Positions 1 to 9,567 of a stretch of DNA of 64,000 nt are shown here, piece after piece. The DNA lies in the NCBI RefSeq assembly GCF_003605435.1, contig NZ_QXQB01000002.1, positions 310,001-374,000 of the forward strand, given 5' to 3'. Source of the DNA: Paenibacillus pinisoli. GTDB taxonomy: Bacteria; Bacillota; Bacilli; Paenibacillales; Paenibacillaceae. How positions within the stretch are numbered: the stretch's first letter is position 1; each line of letters starts with the position of its first letter. A program made the translations under genes and the position numbers. The notes under the pieces are model-generated. The model did not search any database. It saw nothing but the letters and a program-made list of their open reading frames with translations, and was not told the origin of the DNA.

Positions 1-844
1 CAAAAGCAACCGCGACCGCCTCATAATGCTTAGCCGCCTCGCCCATCCGGTTGCGCACGGTACGCTCCACAATATTGCTGCCATCCCAGCGGAAGGCTTG
101 CTCCTTCAAGAACCTGGCAGCGAATTCTCTTGCATCCGCCACGACCTCTATATTGAAGCAATTGCCCGCTTCATCCGCATTGCGCCGCTCCATCACGCTA
201 ATCCAAGCGTCGTATCCCGCCAGCCCTTGCACAAACTTGCCTTCGAAAATATGCATCCATTCCTTCCCGCGGGCATGCGTCACAATCATGTCCAGCGCCA
301 TCCGGAGCATCTCGTATTTGGAATGGGGCAGGCTCTCGCCTATGGTCGTCACGAACAACAGATCGATGCTGGACTCTGCGAACTTGGCATATGTGATCGT
401 GCCGTCCTTTGAAGCATCCTTGCCGTAAAACAATTGCTGCTCATCGTCATATCCGTACAGAAGCCCAAATTCAGGAATAAACAAATCGAAGGAGATGGCA
501 GGGTAACCTCTATCGATAGAATCCTGCACGAGCGCCATTACCCGCTCCAGCTTCTCCGGCGGAACAGGCATGAGAGGATCGGCCAGATTGCTGATATACC
601 CTAAGTTGCATAGATTTCGCCTTAAAATATAGCCGCCCGGAAAAGAGGTAGGCGCTGCGATATTAATGATTTCCGGATCGATGTTCATGCGGAACGCATG
701 TCCAGTAAAGCCCATTACATCCGTCAGGGTCAAATGCTTTTTGTCCGTGTACGATACCGCACCATGGATTGCCCAGGCCGCTGAAGTCATCGTCTTGTTC
801 CAATCTCTCTCCACAATTAGCGCCACACTGCATTCCTCCGTCAT
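1..844 (-). CDS. BtrH-like / C39-like protein of unknown function, 3' part outside the window
   Basis: An open frame of at least 281 codons runs off the left edge on the minus strand, starting at ATG 844. It begins 5 nt after the stop of the ECF sigma factor gene, so the two are probably co-transcribed and translationally coupled; I see no good Shine-Dalgarno of its own. The N-terminal part carries a segment reading DVMGFTGHAFRMNI followed by aromatic and glycine-rich stretches. This resembles the N-terminal domain of butirosin protein BtrH and related C39-like folds that Paenibacillus often encodes beside regulators. A clear Cys-His catalytic pair is not obvious at the start. The rest is soluble, with no signal peptide or membrane segments. 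The family call is from memory of the motif and is tentative; the reality of the gene is well supported by length and context. Confidence 0.7.
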   Translation of the reverse strand, partial: MTEECSVALIVERDWNKTMTSAAWAIHGAVSYTDKKHLTLTDVMGFTGHAFRMNIDPEIINIAAPTSFPGGYILRRNLCNLGYISNLADPLMPVPPEKLERVMALVQDSIDRGYPAISFDLFIPEFGLLYGYDDEQQLFYGKDASKDGTITYAKFAESSIDLLFVTTIGESLPHSKYEMLRMALDMIVTHARGKEWMHIFEGKFVQGLAGYDAWISVMERRNADEAGNCFNIEVVADAREFAARFLKEQAFRWDGSNIVERTVRNRMGEAAKHYEAVAVAF

Positions 845-849
845 GTCGA

Positions 850-1647
850 TTATGGGGGCGGGGCCAATATCTTCTTGCGCGGCAAGCCAAGCGCCGCTCT
901 TCGCTCGACATACAGCCCGATGGATATCCGGATGCGCTCCCTCTGCAGCTTCGTGCGGGAACGGGACAAGGAATTGTAGATGCCGGCCGTCGTCGTGCCG
1001 AACATGGCGGCAATCTCCGACGGCGGCAGCTCGCTGAAGAACCGGGCTTCGAATATTTCTCTTTCCCGCTTGCTTAGGCAGCGAATCAGCATATGAATGC
1101 CCTCCAGCGTCTCCTTGCGCATCAGGAAGACATCCGGATTGGCGCTATGAATCGATGCCTCGTAGGCTTGCCCGGCGAGATGAAAGAGTATGCTGTCCAT
1201 ATCGCCCCAATCCACATTCGCCGGGTCGGTCACTCCGCCGCATGCTTGCTTCGCCATACCGCTGCGAAAGCTCTCGAACGGGCGCTCATTGCCGTATGGT
1301 CCGCCCCTTCTCAGCTTCATGTAGGCCTGATTGCGCACAATACGCTGCAGCCAGGCCGCGAAGCGGCTATTGTCCGACAGCGAGCTCAGATGCATGAAAG
1401 CCTTCATCAGCGCTTCCTGCACAATATCCTCAGCCAGATAGGCATCCTTCGTCATCGAGCCCGCTATGCCAAGCGCCTTCGCGCGGTGCATGCGCACCAG
1501 CTCGCCGAACGCCTCCTGATCGCCTTCGCGGGCGCGGGTCACCCATTCCTTCTCAAGCTCCGCTTGTTCCTCTTTTCCTTCTATCCACGATGCCTTCGCC
1601 GGTGCCAGAACATCCACTTCCATCCCCCCATATGACATAGATGCCAT
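850..1647 (-). CDS. RNA polymerase sigma factor, ECF type (sigma-70 region 2 and 4)
   Basis: Directs RNA polymerase to an alternative promoter set. Region 2 lies around residues 40-115, with AEDIVQEALMKAFMHL and FAAWLQRIVRNQAY typical of the core- and -10-binding helices. Region 4 lies around 185-240, with LSKREREIFEARFF and a helix-turn-helix (PPSEIAAMFGTTTAGIYNSL). Between them is an unusually long linker of about 65 residues. A Pro-rich tail ends the protein (265 aa; many ECF factors are near 180). No anti-sigma gene is adjacent; the next gene is the BtrH-like protein. The start is uncertain: ATG 1647, ATG 1638, ATG 1623 and a GTG just after 1623 are all in frame, and a GGGGGG run sits just before the 1623 ATG, which suits the GTG best. 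Confidence 0.85.
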   Translation of the reverse strand: MASMSYGGMEVDVLAPAKASWIEGKEEQAELEKEWVTRAREGDQEAFGELVRMHRAKALGIAGSMTKDAYLAEDIVQEALMKAFMHLSSLSDNSRFAAWLQRIVRNQAYMKLRRGGPYGNERPFESFRSGMAKQACGGVTDPANVDWGDMDSILFHLAGQAYEASIHSANPDVFLMRKETLEGIHMLIRCLSKREREIFEARFFSELPPSEIAAMFGTTTAGIYNSLSRSRTKLQRERIRISIGLYVERRAALGLPRKKILAPPP

Positions 1648-1969
1648 ACTCTGCGGAAATCTATCGGATCACATTCGTAATTTTTTTCGAAAATGCTTTA
1701 TAATGAAGATTGATTGTATTGTATCCTGACTTAGGACTCTATTCAAACATTTTCCATAAATCGCGTGTTCAGAAAGTCCGGTTTCAGCACATGAGCTTAT
1801 GCTTCCGATGATGCGTTTTTTCAAAACGCTGTAGAGGGGATGAAGCCTGGAAATAAGGAGCGGAGCGTATTGGAAGCTTTGGTGAGCACCGGAAGTGCCG
1901 AGTGGCTTCCTGTACCCCTTCGTAAGATCAAAAGCGGACTTTTTGAACAACCTCATAAAGGAGATCGCA
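1648..1969. other. Intergenic region between divergent sigma factor and helicase genes
   Basis: No convincing gene. It should contain the divergent promoters of the sigma factor and the helicase, but I cannot place -35/-10 pairs with confidence. A short perfect hairpin, GCGTTTT-ttc-AAAACGC, lies at 1813-1829. Open frames here have no ribosome binding site and overlap the helicase start. Confidence 0.5.
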
Positions 1970-4900
1970 ATGGTTTTTTCAATCACACAAGCCCTTATCC
2001 TGCAGCTATGCGGTCCCGAGCATTACGCTAGCGGGGCCGCAATCGAGCAAAGCGGCCAAGTGGCTGCAGTGCGCCAGGAAGGCAACAACCGTTATGCTGC
2101 CGTTGTCGCAAGCGGCAAACGGAATTATGAAGTAAGCATATGGCAGGGAGCAGATTCTTCCATTCAGGCGGAATGCACATGCCTTGCCTTTTATACCGAT
2201 GACCACTACTGCAAGCATGCAGCAGCGGCATTCATTCACCTCTCGAAATCTATGAATCCATCCCGCCCTTCTACAAGATCTTTGAATGGGCCGAGAGGCA
2301 AAGTATACCTCAGCAGCGACTCCGACCATGATGTCGTTGAAAATCTGCTGGGACTATTCCAGGAGGAGCGCATCACACGGGGAGCCGCAGCAGGCAGGCT
2401 TCGCGATGATCGAGAGCCCCTCACGGTCGAATTCGGCTGCCGTCTTGTGCCTGCCGGAGGCGGGAAGTACCGGATCGGCATCGAACTGAAGATGGGGGCC
2501 GGGCGCCTCTATGTCGTTCAGCGCATGCAAGAGCTGCTGGAACGGATCCGCGACGGTCAATCCTATCCGTTCACCAAGCTGTTCGCGTATAATCCCCTGC
2601 TTCATCGCTTCTCAAGCGAGGATCATGCCGTGCTGGACAAGCTTACCCGGATGATCGAGCAAGATAATCATGCGGACGGTTCCGCTTCCTTCGCAGGAGC
2701 ACCGGCAAGGCGCACGGCTGACAGCGAACGGCTGCTGAATGTCCCTCCTTTTGCGTGGAATGAGCTGTTGAACGCACTTATGCGGGCCAGCCATGTCCGG
2801 GTCAGCATGCCTTCCGGCCCAAGCGGCGGCTCTCAAGAGTATATGGGGGTGACGCTGGCCCGGGAGCAGGAGAAAGCTCCGCTGCGCTTTCACCTCGGCC
2901 TGGCCGCAGACGGCGAAGGCTATGAGCTGTCTGCCGAAGGGCTAAGCGAGCTCGCCGTACTGGACGCTTACGGCATGCTGTTCGCGGAAGGCATCTTCTA
3001 TCATGTGCGGCATCAGCAACTGGTTCAGCTTGCCAGACTGAATGCCATTATCTACTCCGACACCCGAGATTCGGAGAAGATGAGCCGGGTCACGATTGCT
3101 CATGAACAGATCGAGCCGTTCATGCAGCGCGTCTTGCCCGGACTTCGCAAGCTGGGCTACGTCCAGGTATCCGAATCGATCGCCAATCTGATTCTGTATC
3201 AGCCTCTGCAAGCCCGCATGTATCTGGACCGGCTTCGCGGCAAGCTCCTCGCGGGACTGGAATTTCAATACGGCGACATTGTGCTGAATCCGCTGGAGCC
3301 GGACAAGCCAAGAGGCGCAGACCGCATTCTGATGAGGGAGCAGGAGAAAGAGCATGATATCCTCGCCTTGATGGAGGATGAGCGATTCGGCAAGACGGAA
3401 GGCGGATATTTGATCGAAGGCGACGATGCGGAGTTTCACTTCCTGCATGAGGTGGTGCCGCTGCTGGAGCAGCATCTGGCTGTATACGCCACCTCTGCTG
3501 TCAGGCTGCGGCTCGCCACCGATGTGCCGCCGCCCAAGCTGCATATTACATGGGAGGAGCGCACCGACTGGCTCCACTTCCGCTTCCAGATGGACGGCAT
3601 CAGCGAAGAGGAAATCAGGGCAATCGTACGTGCTGTCGAGGAGAAGAAGCCTTACTTCAAGCTGTCGCGAGGATCGCTCCTGCCCCTCAATACCGGGCAA
3701 TTCGACGCGCTTCTGCGGGTGATGAACGGAGTTGGTCTGCATCACCCGACACTGTTCGGAGAAGGAAGCGGCATTCCTGTAGGGCGCGCGATGGCGCTGC
3801 TTGATACGCCGCTCGAGCATGCCGGCATCAAGCTCGGACGGTCGCTGCGCGAGCTGCTGGACGATATGCGCCATCCGGACCAGCTCGACTTCCCGATTCC
3901 CGAGCAGCTGGAGCCGACCCTGCGCGATTACCAGCGCTACGGCTATCAATGGATGAGGACGCTTGCGCATTACCGCTTCGGCGGCATATTAGCCGACGAG
4001 ATGGGGCTTGGCAAGACTGTGCAGAGCATCGCTTATCTGCTCTCGGCTGCGCCGGCCATTCGCGCATCCGGCCAACCGGCGCTTATCGTTGCACCGGCAT
4101 CGCTGATCTACAATTGGCGCAATGAGCTGGAGCGATTCGCGCCGGAGCTGAATGCCATCGTAGCCGACGGCAACAAGGAAGAGCGCAATGACGCGCTGTA
4201 CGATATTCGTGCAGCGCGACCTGCATCCAGTCAGCAAGACCATCACCAAGATTCAGTAACAAGGCCCGATGTCATCATTACCTCCTATCCGCTTCTTCGA
4301 AGGGATGTGGAGCAATACGCGAAGCAGCCCTTCCATACGGTAATCTTCGATGAAGCGCAGGCCTTCAAAAATGACACGACCCAGACCGCCGGCGCCGCCA
4401 GAGCGATTAAGGCAACCTATCGCTTCGCGCTGACCGGCACGCCTATCGAGAACAGGCTGGACGAGCTATGGTCCATCTTCCGCGTAGTCTTCCCGGAGCT
4501 GTTCCCTTCCAAGAAGGCGTTCGGGGAACTGACGAGGGAAATTGTAGCGAAGCGCAGCAGGCCTTTCCTACTGCGGAGGCTGAAATCCGATGTGCTGAAG
4601 GAGCTGCCTGAGAAGATCGAGACGAGAATTGCCTCCGAGCTGCTGCCGGAGCAGAAGAAACTGTATACCGCTTATCTGGCGAAGCTGCGCCAGGACTCGC
4701 TGAAGCATCTGGACAGCGGAGACTACGGGCGGTCGCGCATACGAATATTGGCGGGGATTACGAGACTCCGCCAGCTCTGTTGCCATCCTGCCTTGTTCGT
4801 GGAAGGATACCAAGGCAGCTCGGCCAAGTTCGAGCAGCTGATGGAGCTGGTGGAGGAATGCCGCAATTCCGGCAAGCGCGCGCTGATTTTCTCCCAATTC

Positions 4901-5341
4901 ACCGAGATGCTGGAGCTCATCAAACGGGAGCTTGGCTATCGGGGCGTCAGCTTCTTCTATCTGGACGGCAGCACGCCTGCCAAGGATCGCGTAGAGCTGT
5001 GCAATAGATTCAACGATGGGGAGCGCGAGCTGTTCCTGTTATCGCTTAAAGCGGGCGGAACCGGACTGAATCTCACTGGCGCGGATACCGTCATTCTATA
5101 CGACCTGTGGTGGAATCCCGCCGTAGAGCAACAGGCGGCCGACCGCGCGCACCGCATCGGACAGAAGAACGTCGTCCAGATTATCCGCCTAGTTGCGGAA
5201 GGGACGGTAGAGGACAAGATGGTCGAGCTGCAGCTGCGCAAGAAAGGGCTGATCGACGATATCGTCGAAGCCGGCAATGAATCCATCTCTTCCCTGACCG
5301 AGCAGGATCTCCGCGAAATTCTGTCGCTTCCAGACCAATAG
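1970..5341 (+). CDS. SNF2-family DEAD/DEAH helicase with N-terminal SWIM zinc finger
   Basis: A 1123-aa Swi2/Snf2 ATPase, expected to translocate on double-stranded DNA and remodel DNA-protein complexes or assist transcription or repair. A SWIM-type zinc motif (CTC...CKH) lies near residues 67-85, a large middle domain follows, and the helicase core occupies about 640-1115. The core shows motif I (ADEMGLGKT, about 675), the Walker B variant DEAQ (about 793), a motif III-like LTGTPIENR and motif VI (ADRAHRIGQ, about 1058). The frame is open from 1895, but the start is set at ATG 1970, which has AAAGGAG seven bases upstream; 1895 has no ribosome binding site. The gene is followed after 66 bp by a sugar kinase with its own AGGAGG. 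Confidence 0.95.
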   Translation: MVFSITQALILQLCGPEHYASGAAIEQSGQVAAVRQEGNNRYAAVVASGKRNYEVSIWQGADSSIQAECTCLAFYTDDHYCKHAAAAFIHLSKSMNPSRPSTRSLNGPRGKVYLSSDSDHDVVENLLGLFQEERITRGAAAGRLRDDREPLTVEFGCRLVPAGGGKYRIGIELKMGAGRLYVVQRMQELLERIRDGQSYPFTKLFAYNPLLHRFSSEDHAVLDKLTRMIEQDNHADGSASFAGAPARRTADSERLLNVPPFAWNELLNALMRASHVRVSMPSGPSGGSQEYMGVTLAREQEKAPLRFHLGLAADGEGYELSAEGLSELAVLDAYGMLFAEGIFYHVRHQQLVQLARLNAIIYSDTRDSEKMSRVTIAHEQIEPFMQRVLPGLRKLGYVQVSESIANLILYQPLQARMYLDRLRGKLLAGLEFQYGDIVLNPLEPDKPRGADRILMREQEKEHDILALMEDERFGKTEGGYLIEGDDAEFHFLHEVVPLLEQHLAVYATSAVRLRLATDVPPPKLHITWEERTDWLHFRFQMDGISEEEIRAIVRAVEEKKPYFKLSRGSLLPLNTGQFDALLRVMNGVGLHHPTLFGEGSGIPVGRAMALLDTPLEHAGIKLGRSLRELLDDMRHPDQLDFPIPEQLEPTLRDYQRYGYQWMRTLAHYRFGGILADEMGLGKTVQSIAYLLSAAPAIRASGQPALIVAPASLIYNWRNELERFAPELNAIVADGNKEERNDALYDIRAARPASSQQDHHQDSVTRPDVIITSYPLLRRDVEQYAKQPFHTVIFDEAQAFKNDTTQTAGAARAIKATYRFALTGTPIENRLDELWSIFRVVFPELFPSKKAFGELTREIVAKRSRPFLLRRLKSDVLKELPEKIETRIASELLPEQKKLYTAYLAKLRQDSLKHLDSGDYGRSRIRILAGITRLRQLCCHPALFVEGYQGSSAKFEQLMELVEECRNSGKRALIFSQFTEMLELIKRELGYRGVSFFYLDGSTPAKDRVELCNRFNDGERELFLLSLKAGGTGLNLTGADTVILYDLWWNPAVEQQAADRAHRIGQKNVVQIIRLVAEGTVEDKMVELQLRKKGLIDDIVEAGNESISSLTEQDLREILSLPDQ

Positions 5342-5407
5342 AGCGCTCATCTATGGCAACTAAACTAGATCACCAATTCATTCTGTGCTCCAACATATAG
5401 GAGGGAT

Positions 5408-6949
5408 ATGACGATGAAACCCTATCGGATGGGCGTCGATATAGGCACAACCAGCACCAAAGCGGTATTATTCGATCGGAGGGGACGCGCGCTCAGCCGG
5501 CATGGCGAGGAGTATCCTCTCATGACTCCCGCGCCGGGAGTCGCCGAGCAAGATCCCGAGCTCATCTTCCAATCGGTGCTCCGATCTATTCGCGGCTGTC
5601 TGGAGCAAGCCGGGGCAGCTGGCGGAGAAGTGGGATTCGTCGCATTCAGCTCCGCCATGCACAGCTTGATTGTCGTTGACGGCAGCGGCCAGCCGCTCAC
5701 GCCATCCATTACATGGGCAGATAATCGCAGCGCTGCCTATGCGGAGATTATTAAGACGGAGCATAACGGCCATGAAATCTATAGACGGACAGGCACGCCT
5801 ATTCATCCGATGTCGCCGCTCGTCAAGCTGGTATGGCTGCGAAGCGAGCGGCCGGAGCTGTTCAAGGCGGAACACAAGTTTATCTCCATTAAGGAATACG
5901 TCTTTCATCGCCTTCTTGGTCAATATGTCGTCGATCATTCCATTGCATCCGCTACCGGATTGCTCAATCTGGAGACATTGGATTGGGATGAAGAAGCGCT
6001 CCAGCTTGCGGGCATTGTCGGCGAGCAATTATCCTTGCCGGTCGCCACGACGCATGCCATGTCTGGCCTAAAGCCGGAGTATGCGGTGGTAACAGGGCTG
6101 CCCGTCGACATAACCTTCATTACAGGAGCCAATGACGGCGTGCTTTCCAATCTCGGCGTAGCCGCGATCGATCCCGGCGTCGTGGCCGTGACTATCGGCA
6201 CAAGCGGCGCAGTGCGGACGGTAACGGATAAGCCGGTCACCGATCCGGAGGGCCGCGTCTTCTGTTATGCGCTTACCGAGAAGCATTGGGTAATCGGCGG
6301 GCCCGTGAACAACGGAGGCATGATCCTGCGCTGGGTGCGGGATGAGCTGGCCGGTGCCGAAGCCGAGACGGCGAAGCGGCTAGGCATCGATGCCTATGAG
6401 CTGTTGACCGGCATTGCAGCCAAGGTGCCGCCGGGATCGGACGGCCTGCTCTTCCATCCCTATCTGGCAGGCGAGCGGGCGCCGATCTGGAATGCGAATG
6501 CGCGCGGCTCTTACTTCGGGCTTGGGATGCATCATAAGAAGGAACATATGATTCGCGCCGCCATGGAAGGCGTCATTATGAATTTATATACCGTATTAAC
6601 GGCTCTCCAGGAGCTGATCGGTCCGCCCGCCCATGTGCTCGCCACTGGCGGCTTCGCCCGCTCGGAGCTATGGCGGCAGATGCTGGCGGATGTATTCGGA
6701 CAGGAGGTCACGGTGCCGGAGAGCTTCGAGAGCTCCTGCCTGGGCGCAGTCGTGCTTGGCATGTACGGGCAAGGAGAGATCGGCTCGCTCAGCGAAGTGA
6801 AGGAGATGGTTGGGGGCATTCATACGCATAAGCCCGATGAAGCAGCGGCAGAGACATACCGCAAGCTGCTCCCGCTGTTCGCCGAGCTGCCGCGCTTGCT
6901 GGAGGCTCCTTATGCTGCGATTGCTTCCTTCCAGAGGGAGCAAGGTTAA
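5408..6949 (+). CDS. FGGY-family carbohydrate kinase, gluconokinase-like
   Basis: A 513-aa FGGY kinase, probably phosphorylating gluconate or a related sugar acid/pentulose with ATP. The N-terminal phosphate-1 motif (DIGTTSTKAVLFD, residues about 10-22), a substrate-side ITWADNR (about 101), the phosphate-2 motif (GTSGAVRT, about 262) and the C-terminal adenosine motif (ATGGFARSELWRQ) are all present. Length is normal for the family. GAGG precedes ATG 5408 at good spacing; a second ATG two codons later is less likely. The neighbour is a WYL regulator 48 bp downstream on the same strand, and no gluconate permease or dehydrogenase is seen, so the substrate is inferred from the kinase subtype only. 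Confidence 0.9.
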   Translation: MTMKPYRMGVDIGTTSTKAVLFDRRGRALSRHGEEYPLMTPAPGVAEQDPELIFQSVLRSIRGCLEQAGAAGGEVGFVAFSSAMHSLIVVDGSGQPLTPSITWADNRSAAYAEIIKTEHNGHEIYRRTGTPIHPMSPLVKLVWLRSERPELFKAEHKFISIKEYVFHRLLGQYVVDHSIASATGLLNLETLDWDEEALQLAGIVGEQLSLPVATTHAMSGLKPEYAVVTGLPVDITFITGANDGVLSNLGVAAIDPGVVAVTIGTSGAVRTVTDKPVTDPEGRVFCYALTEKHWVIGGPVNNGGMILRWVRDELAGAEAETAKRLGIDAYELLTGIAAKVPPGSDGLLFHPYLAGERAPIWNANARGSYFGLGMHHKKEHMIRAAMEGVIMNLYTVLTALQELIGPPAHVLATGGFARSELWRQMLADVFGQEVTVPESFESSCLGAVVLGMYGQGEIGSLSEVKEMVGGIHTHKPDEAAAETYRKLLPLFAELPRLLEAPYAAIASFQREQG

Positions 6950-6997
6950 CGCTTGGCATCATAAACGGGTTATACCCATACGATTGGAGCGATTCCT

Positions 6998-7915
6998 GTG
7001 AAGCTGGAGAGACTTATCTCCATGGTCTATATGCTTCTGAATAATGAGATTCTGTCCGCTTCCGAGCTGGCGGATAAGTATAACGTCTCGCAGCGTACGA
7101 TCTACCGCGATATCGAGACCATCTGCGCGGCAGGCATCCCTGTCGTGTCGTATCAGGGCGTCAATGGCGGCTACGGCATCATGGAGGAATACAAGATGGA
7201 CCGCAGCCTGCTGGGCAGCTATGACGTCGATTCGCTCGTCACCGTCCTGCAATCGATGTCGACGGTCTTCCAAGATGAACGCGCCGCCGAGACCATTCGC
7301 AGGCTGAAGACCATTCAGGGCGGACAGCAGGGCTCCTCCCTGTCCCTGGATATCGGAGGACGCGCCGTTTACCGCAAATCGCTGCAATTGCTGCGCGACA
7401 GCATCGCCTCCTTAAGAATCGTTGAGTTCCAGTACATCAGTCTCAAAAACGAACGAATGGAGCGTACGGTTGAGCCGGTGCAGCTTCTGTACCGCAACGA
7501 TTCCTGGTATCTGTACGGCTATTGCCGCAGCCGCCAGGATTACCGCGAGTTCAAGCTGTCCCGCATGGAGGAGCTGAAGCCGACCGGCCTGCACTTTGCA
7601 GACCGGCATCAGCCCAAAGACGATCGGAAGCCTTGGAACGGCTATCAAGCGGGGGACAGCAAAGCTGTGGAGGTCGTCATCCGATTCTCCGCAACCTCGC
7701 TGGCTAGAGCGCTCGACCGTCTGCATTTGGCGGAGAAGGAGTATCACGAGGACGGCTCGCTGACCGTCCGCTTCCAATCGGATGAGCATTCGCTCACCGG
7801 ATGGCTTCCCCACCTCATTCTCGGCTTTGGCGAAGATGCAGAAGTCATCGAACCGCCAGCGCTCAGAGAGCATATGGCGCAAAAGCTTCAGTTAATGCTT
7901 GGCAAATACCAATAA
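6998..7915 (+). CDS. YafY-type transcriptional regulator (DeoR-like HTH plus WYL domain)
   Basis: A 305-aa DNA-binding regulator. An HTH_11 winged helix occupies residues 1-60 (ASELADKYNVSQRTIYRDIETI). A WYL sensor domain spans about 140-220 and includes the name-giving SWYLYGYCR, and a WCX-type C-terminal extension follows. WYL domains generally sense nucleotides or single-stranded nucleic acid; some YafY paralogues answer DNA damage or metabolic cues. The start is GTG 6998, with TTGGAGCG upstream; the next in-frame starts would cut into the helix-turn-helix. The gene follows the sugar kinase closely, so co-transcription is likely, and it ends at a bidirectional terminator shared with the sigma factor gene on the other strand. 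Confidence 0.9.
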   Translation: MKLERLISMVYMLLNNEILSASELADKYNVSQRTIYRDIETICAAGIPVVSYQGVNGGYGIMEEYKMDRSLLGSYDVDSLVTVLQSMSTVFQDERAAETIRRLKTIQGGQQGSSLSLDIGGRAVYRKSLQLLRDSIASLRIVEFQYISLKNERMERTVEPVQLLYRNDSWYLYGYCRSRQDYREFKLSRMEELKPTGLHFADRHQPKDDRKPWNGYQAGDSKAVEVVIRFSATSLARALDRLHLAEKEYHEDGSLTVRFQSDEHSLTGWLPHLILGFGEDAEVIEPPALREHMAQKLQLMLGKYQ

Positions 7916-7971
7916 AAAAGACTAGATGCAGAGCTGGCATTCCCGCCTTAGCCCATGCATCTAGTCTTTTT
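7915..7971. terminator. Bidirectional intrinsic terminator
   Basis: A 16-bp inverted repeat, AAAAAGACTAGATGCA against TGCATCTAGTCTTTTT, has A-runs and T-runs on both sides. It lies between the convergent WYL regulator and ECF sigma factor genes, so it can serve both. Confidence 0.9.
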
Positions 7972-7984
7972 CCGTTAAGCCGCC

Positions 7985-8698
7985 TTATGCGCACATGCGC
8001 ATTGATGGCGCTGAATACGAATGGCAGGACGTCCCGCCTGTGCGGAAATAGCCTTGAACAGCTTGCACTGTCCAATATGGCTCTCCATAGAGCAGATAAA
8101 CCAGATCAGCGGCTCGCCCTTCCTCTAACGCCTTCACGGATTGGCTGATCGTCTCCCGCTCCTCCGCATCCGGCTCATCGGCCGCCGCTTCTTCACTCTC
8201 CATCGCTTCCTTAACCGCTCCAAGCGATTGCCGCGCGCGATAGAGAGCCGCCTTCACTGCGCCCTCCGTCGTATTCAGCCATTCAGCTGTTTCTGCAATG
8301 GAATATCCCATCGCTTCCCTGAGAACGAATACCGTGCGTTGTATAGGAGATAGCTGCCGGACGAGAGCTTGCATAGCCTGCTCTGAGTCATACTCCTTCG
8401 GAACCGGCGAATCCTGCCGGTATGAATGAACCATGCCGTCCAACAGCTCCTTGTACATCGACTTCCTCCGGCAATCGTCAATCCAGCTGTTTTTGGCCGT
8501 ACGAAGCAGGAAAGCCTCCGGGTTATCATGCCCCCGCTCCCGCAGCCGCGAGATTGCCTTGCTCCAAGCCGTCTGCGACAAATCCGCCGCATCCCACTCC
8601 GAGCCGGTCAGCGCCAGGCAATAGCGGTAGAGGGCTCTCTGCAAGCCCTCCCAATCCGGCTCCTTCCGGTCAGTCCTATCCTTTGTCATCATCGTCAT
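7985..8698 (-). CDS. RNA polymerase sigma factor, ECF type
   Basis: A 237-aa sigma-70 family factor. Region 2 covers residues about 15-85 (LYRYCLALTGSEWDAADLSQTAWSKA and EAFLLRTAKNSWIDDCRR). Region 4 covers about 110-165 (LSPIQRTVFVLREAMGYSI, then the helix-turn-helix AETAEWLNTTEGAVKAALYRAR). The C-terminal 65 residues form an acidic extension beyond a standard ECF factor. The start at ATG 8698 is supported by CGAGGAGG with seven bases of spacing. No anti-sigma factor is adjacent. The next gene, on the opposite strand, is clpP-like and has a separate start region. Confidence 0.88.
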   Translation of the reverse strand: MTMMTKDRTDRKEPDWEGLQRALYRYCLALTGSEWDAADLSQTAWSKAISRLRERGHDNPEAFLLRTAKNSWIDDCRRKSMYKELLDGMVHSYRQDSPVPKEYDSEQAMQALVRQLSPIQRTVFVLREAMGYSIAETAEWLNTTEGAVKAALYRARQSLGAVKEAMESEEAAADEPDAEERETISQSVKALEEGRAADLVYLLYGEPYWTVQAVQGYFRTGGTSCHSYSAPSMRMCA

Positions 8699-8876
8699 TG
8701 CACAGCCTCCTCGCGCGAAGATAAGCCTCTCCCTTTATGTCATAAACGAATGGGATCTCCCAAAAGATACGCCTTTTCTTATTTTTATTTTATGAAAAAC
8801 ATCGCGTATCTTTCAAGCGCTTCAATTCGTTTACCAAGCGTTACACCCCATCACTCATTTGAACGGAGGAACCATC

Positions 8877-9461
8877 ATGAACATTCCAATTCCTTATGTG
8901 GTCGAGCAAACGAACCGCGGTGAGCGCTCCTACGATATCTACTCCCGCCTGCTCAAGGACCGGATCGTATTCATCGGCTCGGAGATCAACGATGCCGTCG
9001 CCAACAGCGTGATCGCCCAGCTCCTGTTCCTGACCGCCGACGACCCGGAGAAGGACATTCATATGTACATTAACAGCCCAGGAGGCTCCGTGACGGCAGG
9101 TCTCGCCATCTATGACACCATGCAGTATATTCAACCACAAATCCAAACGATCTGCACCGGCTTTGCCGCCTCCTTCGGAGCGATCCTGCTTCTCGCCGGC
9201 GAGAAGGGCAAACGGTTCGCGCTGCCGAACAGCGAGATCATGATCCACCAGCCGCATGGCGGCGCGCAAGGGCAGGCTGCGGATATCGCCATTAGCGCCA
9301 AACGGATTCTGGCTAATCGGGAGAAGCTGAACCGGATTACCTCAGAACGGACAGGGCAGCCGCTGGAGAGGATAGAGAGGGATATGGACCGCGACTATTT
9401 CATGTCCGCCGAGGAAGCACTGGCTTACGGGATCATCGATAAAGTAATCGCCAAAAGCTAG
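8877..9461 (+). CDS. ClpP-family serine protease, stand-alone paralogue
   Basis: A 194-aa Clp protease proteolytic subunit, which would form barrels that degrade substrates fed by a Clp ATPase. The triad is recognisable: Ser99 in GFAASFGA, His124 in EIMIHQPHG and Asp169 in ERDMDRDYF. Ser99 sits in GFAASFGA where GMAASMGA is more usual. A frame extends to TTG 8859, but ATG 8877 has GGAGG at ideal spacing and gives a standard length. No clpX or clpA/C is adjacent. The gene is flanked by an ECF sigma factor upstream on the other strand and a repeat protein downstream, so it is probably a secondary ClpP rather than the housekeeping copy. Confidence 0.93.
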   Translation: MNIPIPYVVEQTNRGERSYDIYSRLLKDRIVFIGSEINDAVANSVIAQLLFLTADDPEKDIHMYINSPGGSVTAGLAIYDTMQYIQPQIQTICTGFAASFGAILLLAGEKGKRFALPNSEIMIHQPHGGAQGQAADIAISAKRILANREKLNRITSERTGQPLERIERDMDRDYFMSAEEALAYGIIDKVIAKS

Positions 9462-9567
9462 CAGGACAAATCTATCAACATTGTGACATTCACCTTTAGT
9501 CAAGAGTACAAGCAATTGCTATAGCACACTCATAGCATGTAGTACTTTAGAAGAAGAAGGTGTATAA

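Noticed and set aside
1669..1986. A 105-codon minus-strand frame before the helicase gene
   Set aside because: No ribosome binding site, poor composition, and it overlaps the start of the helicase gene.
2942..3970. A long minus-strand frame inside the helicase gene
   Set aside because: Antisense to conserved helicase domains, with no ribosome binding site.
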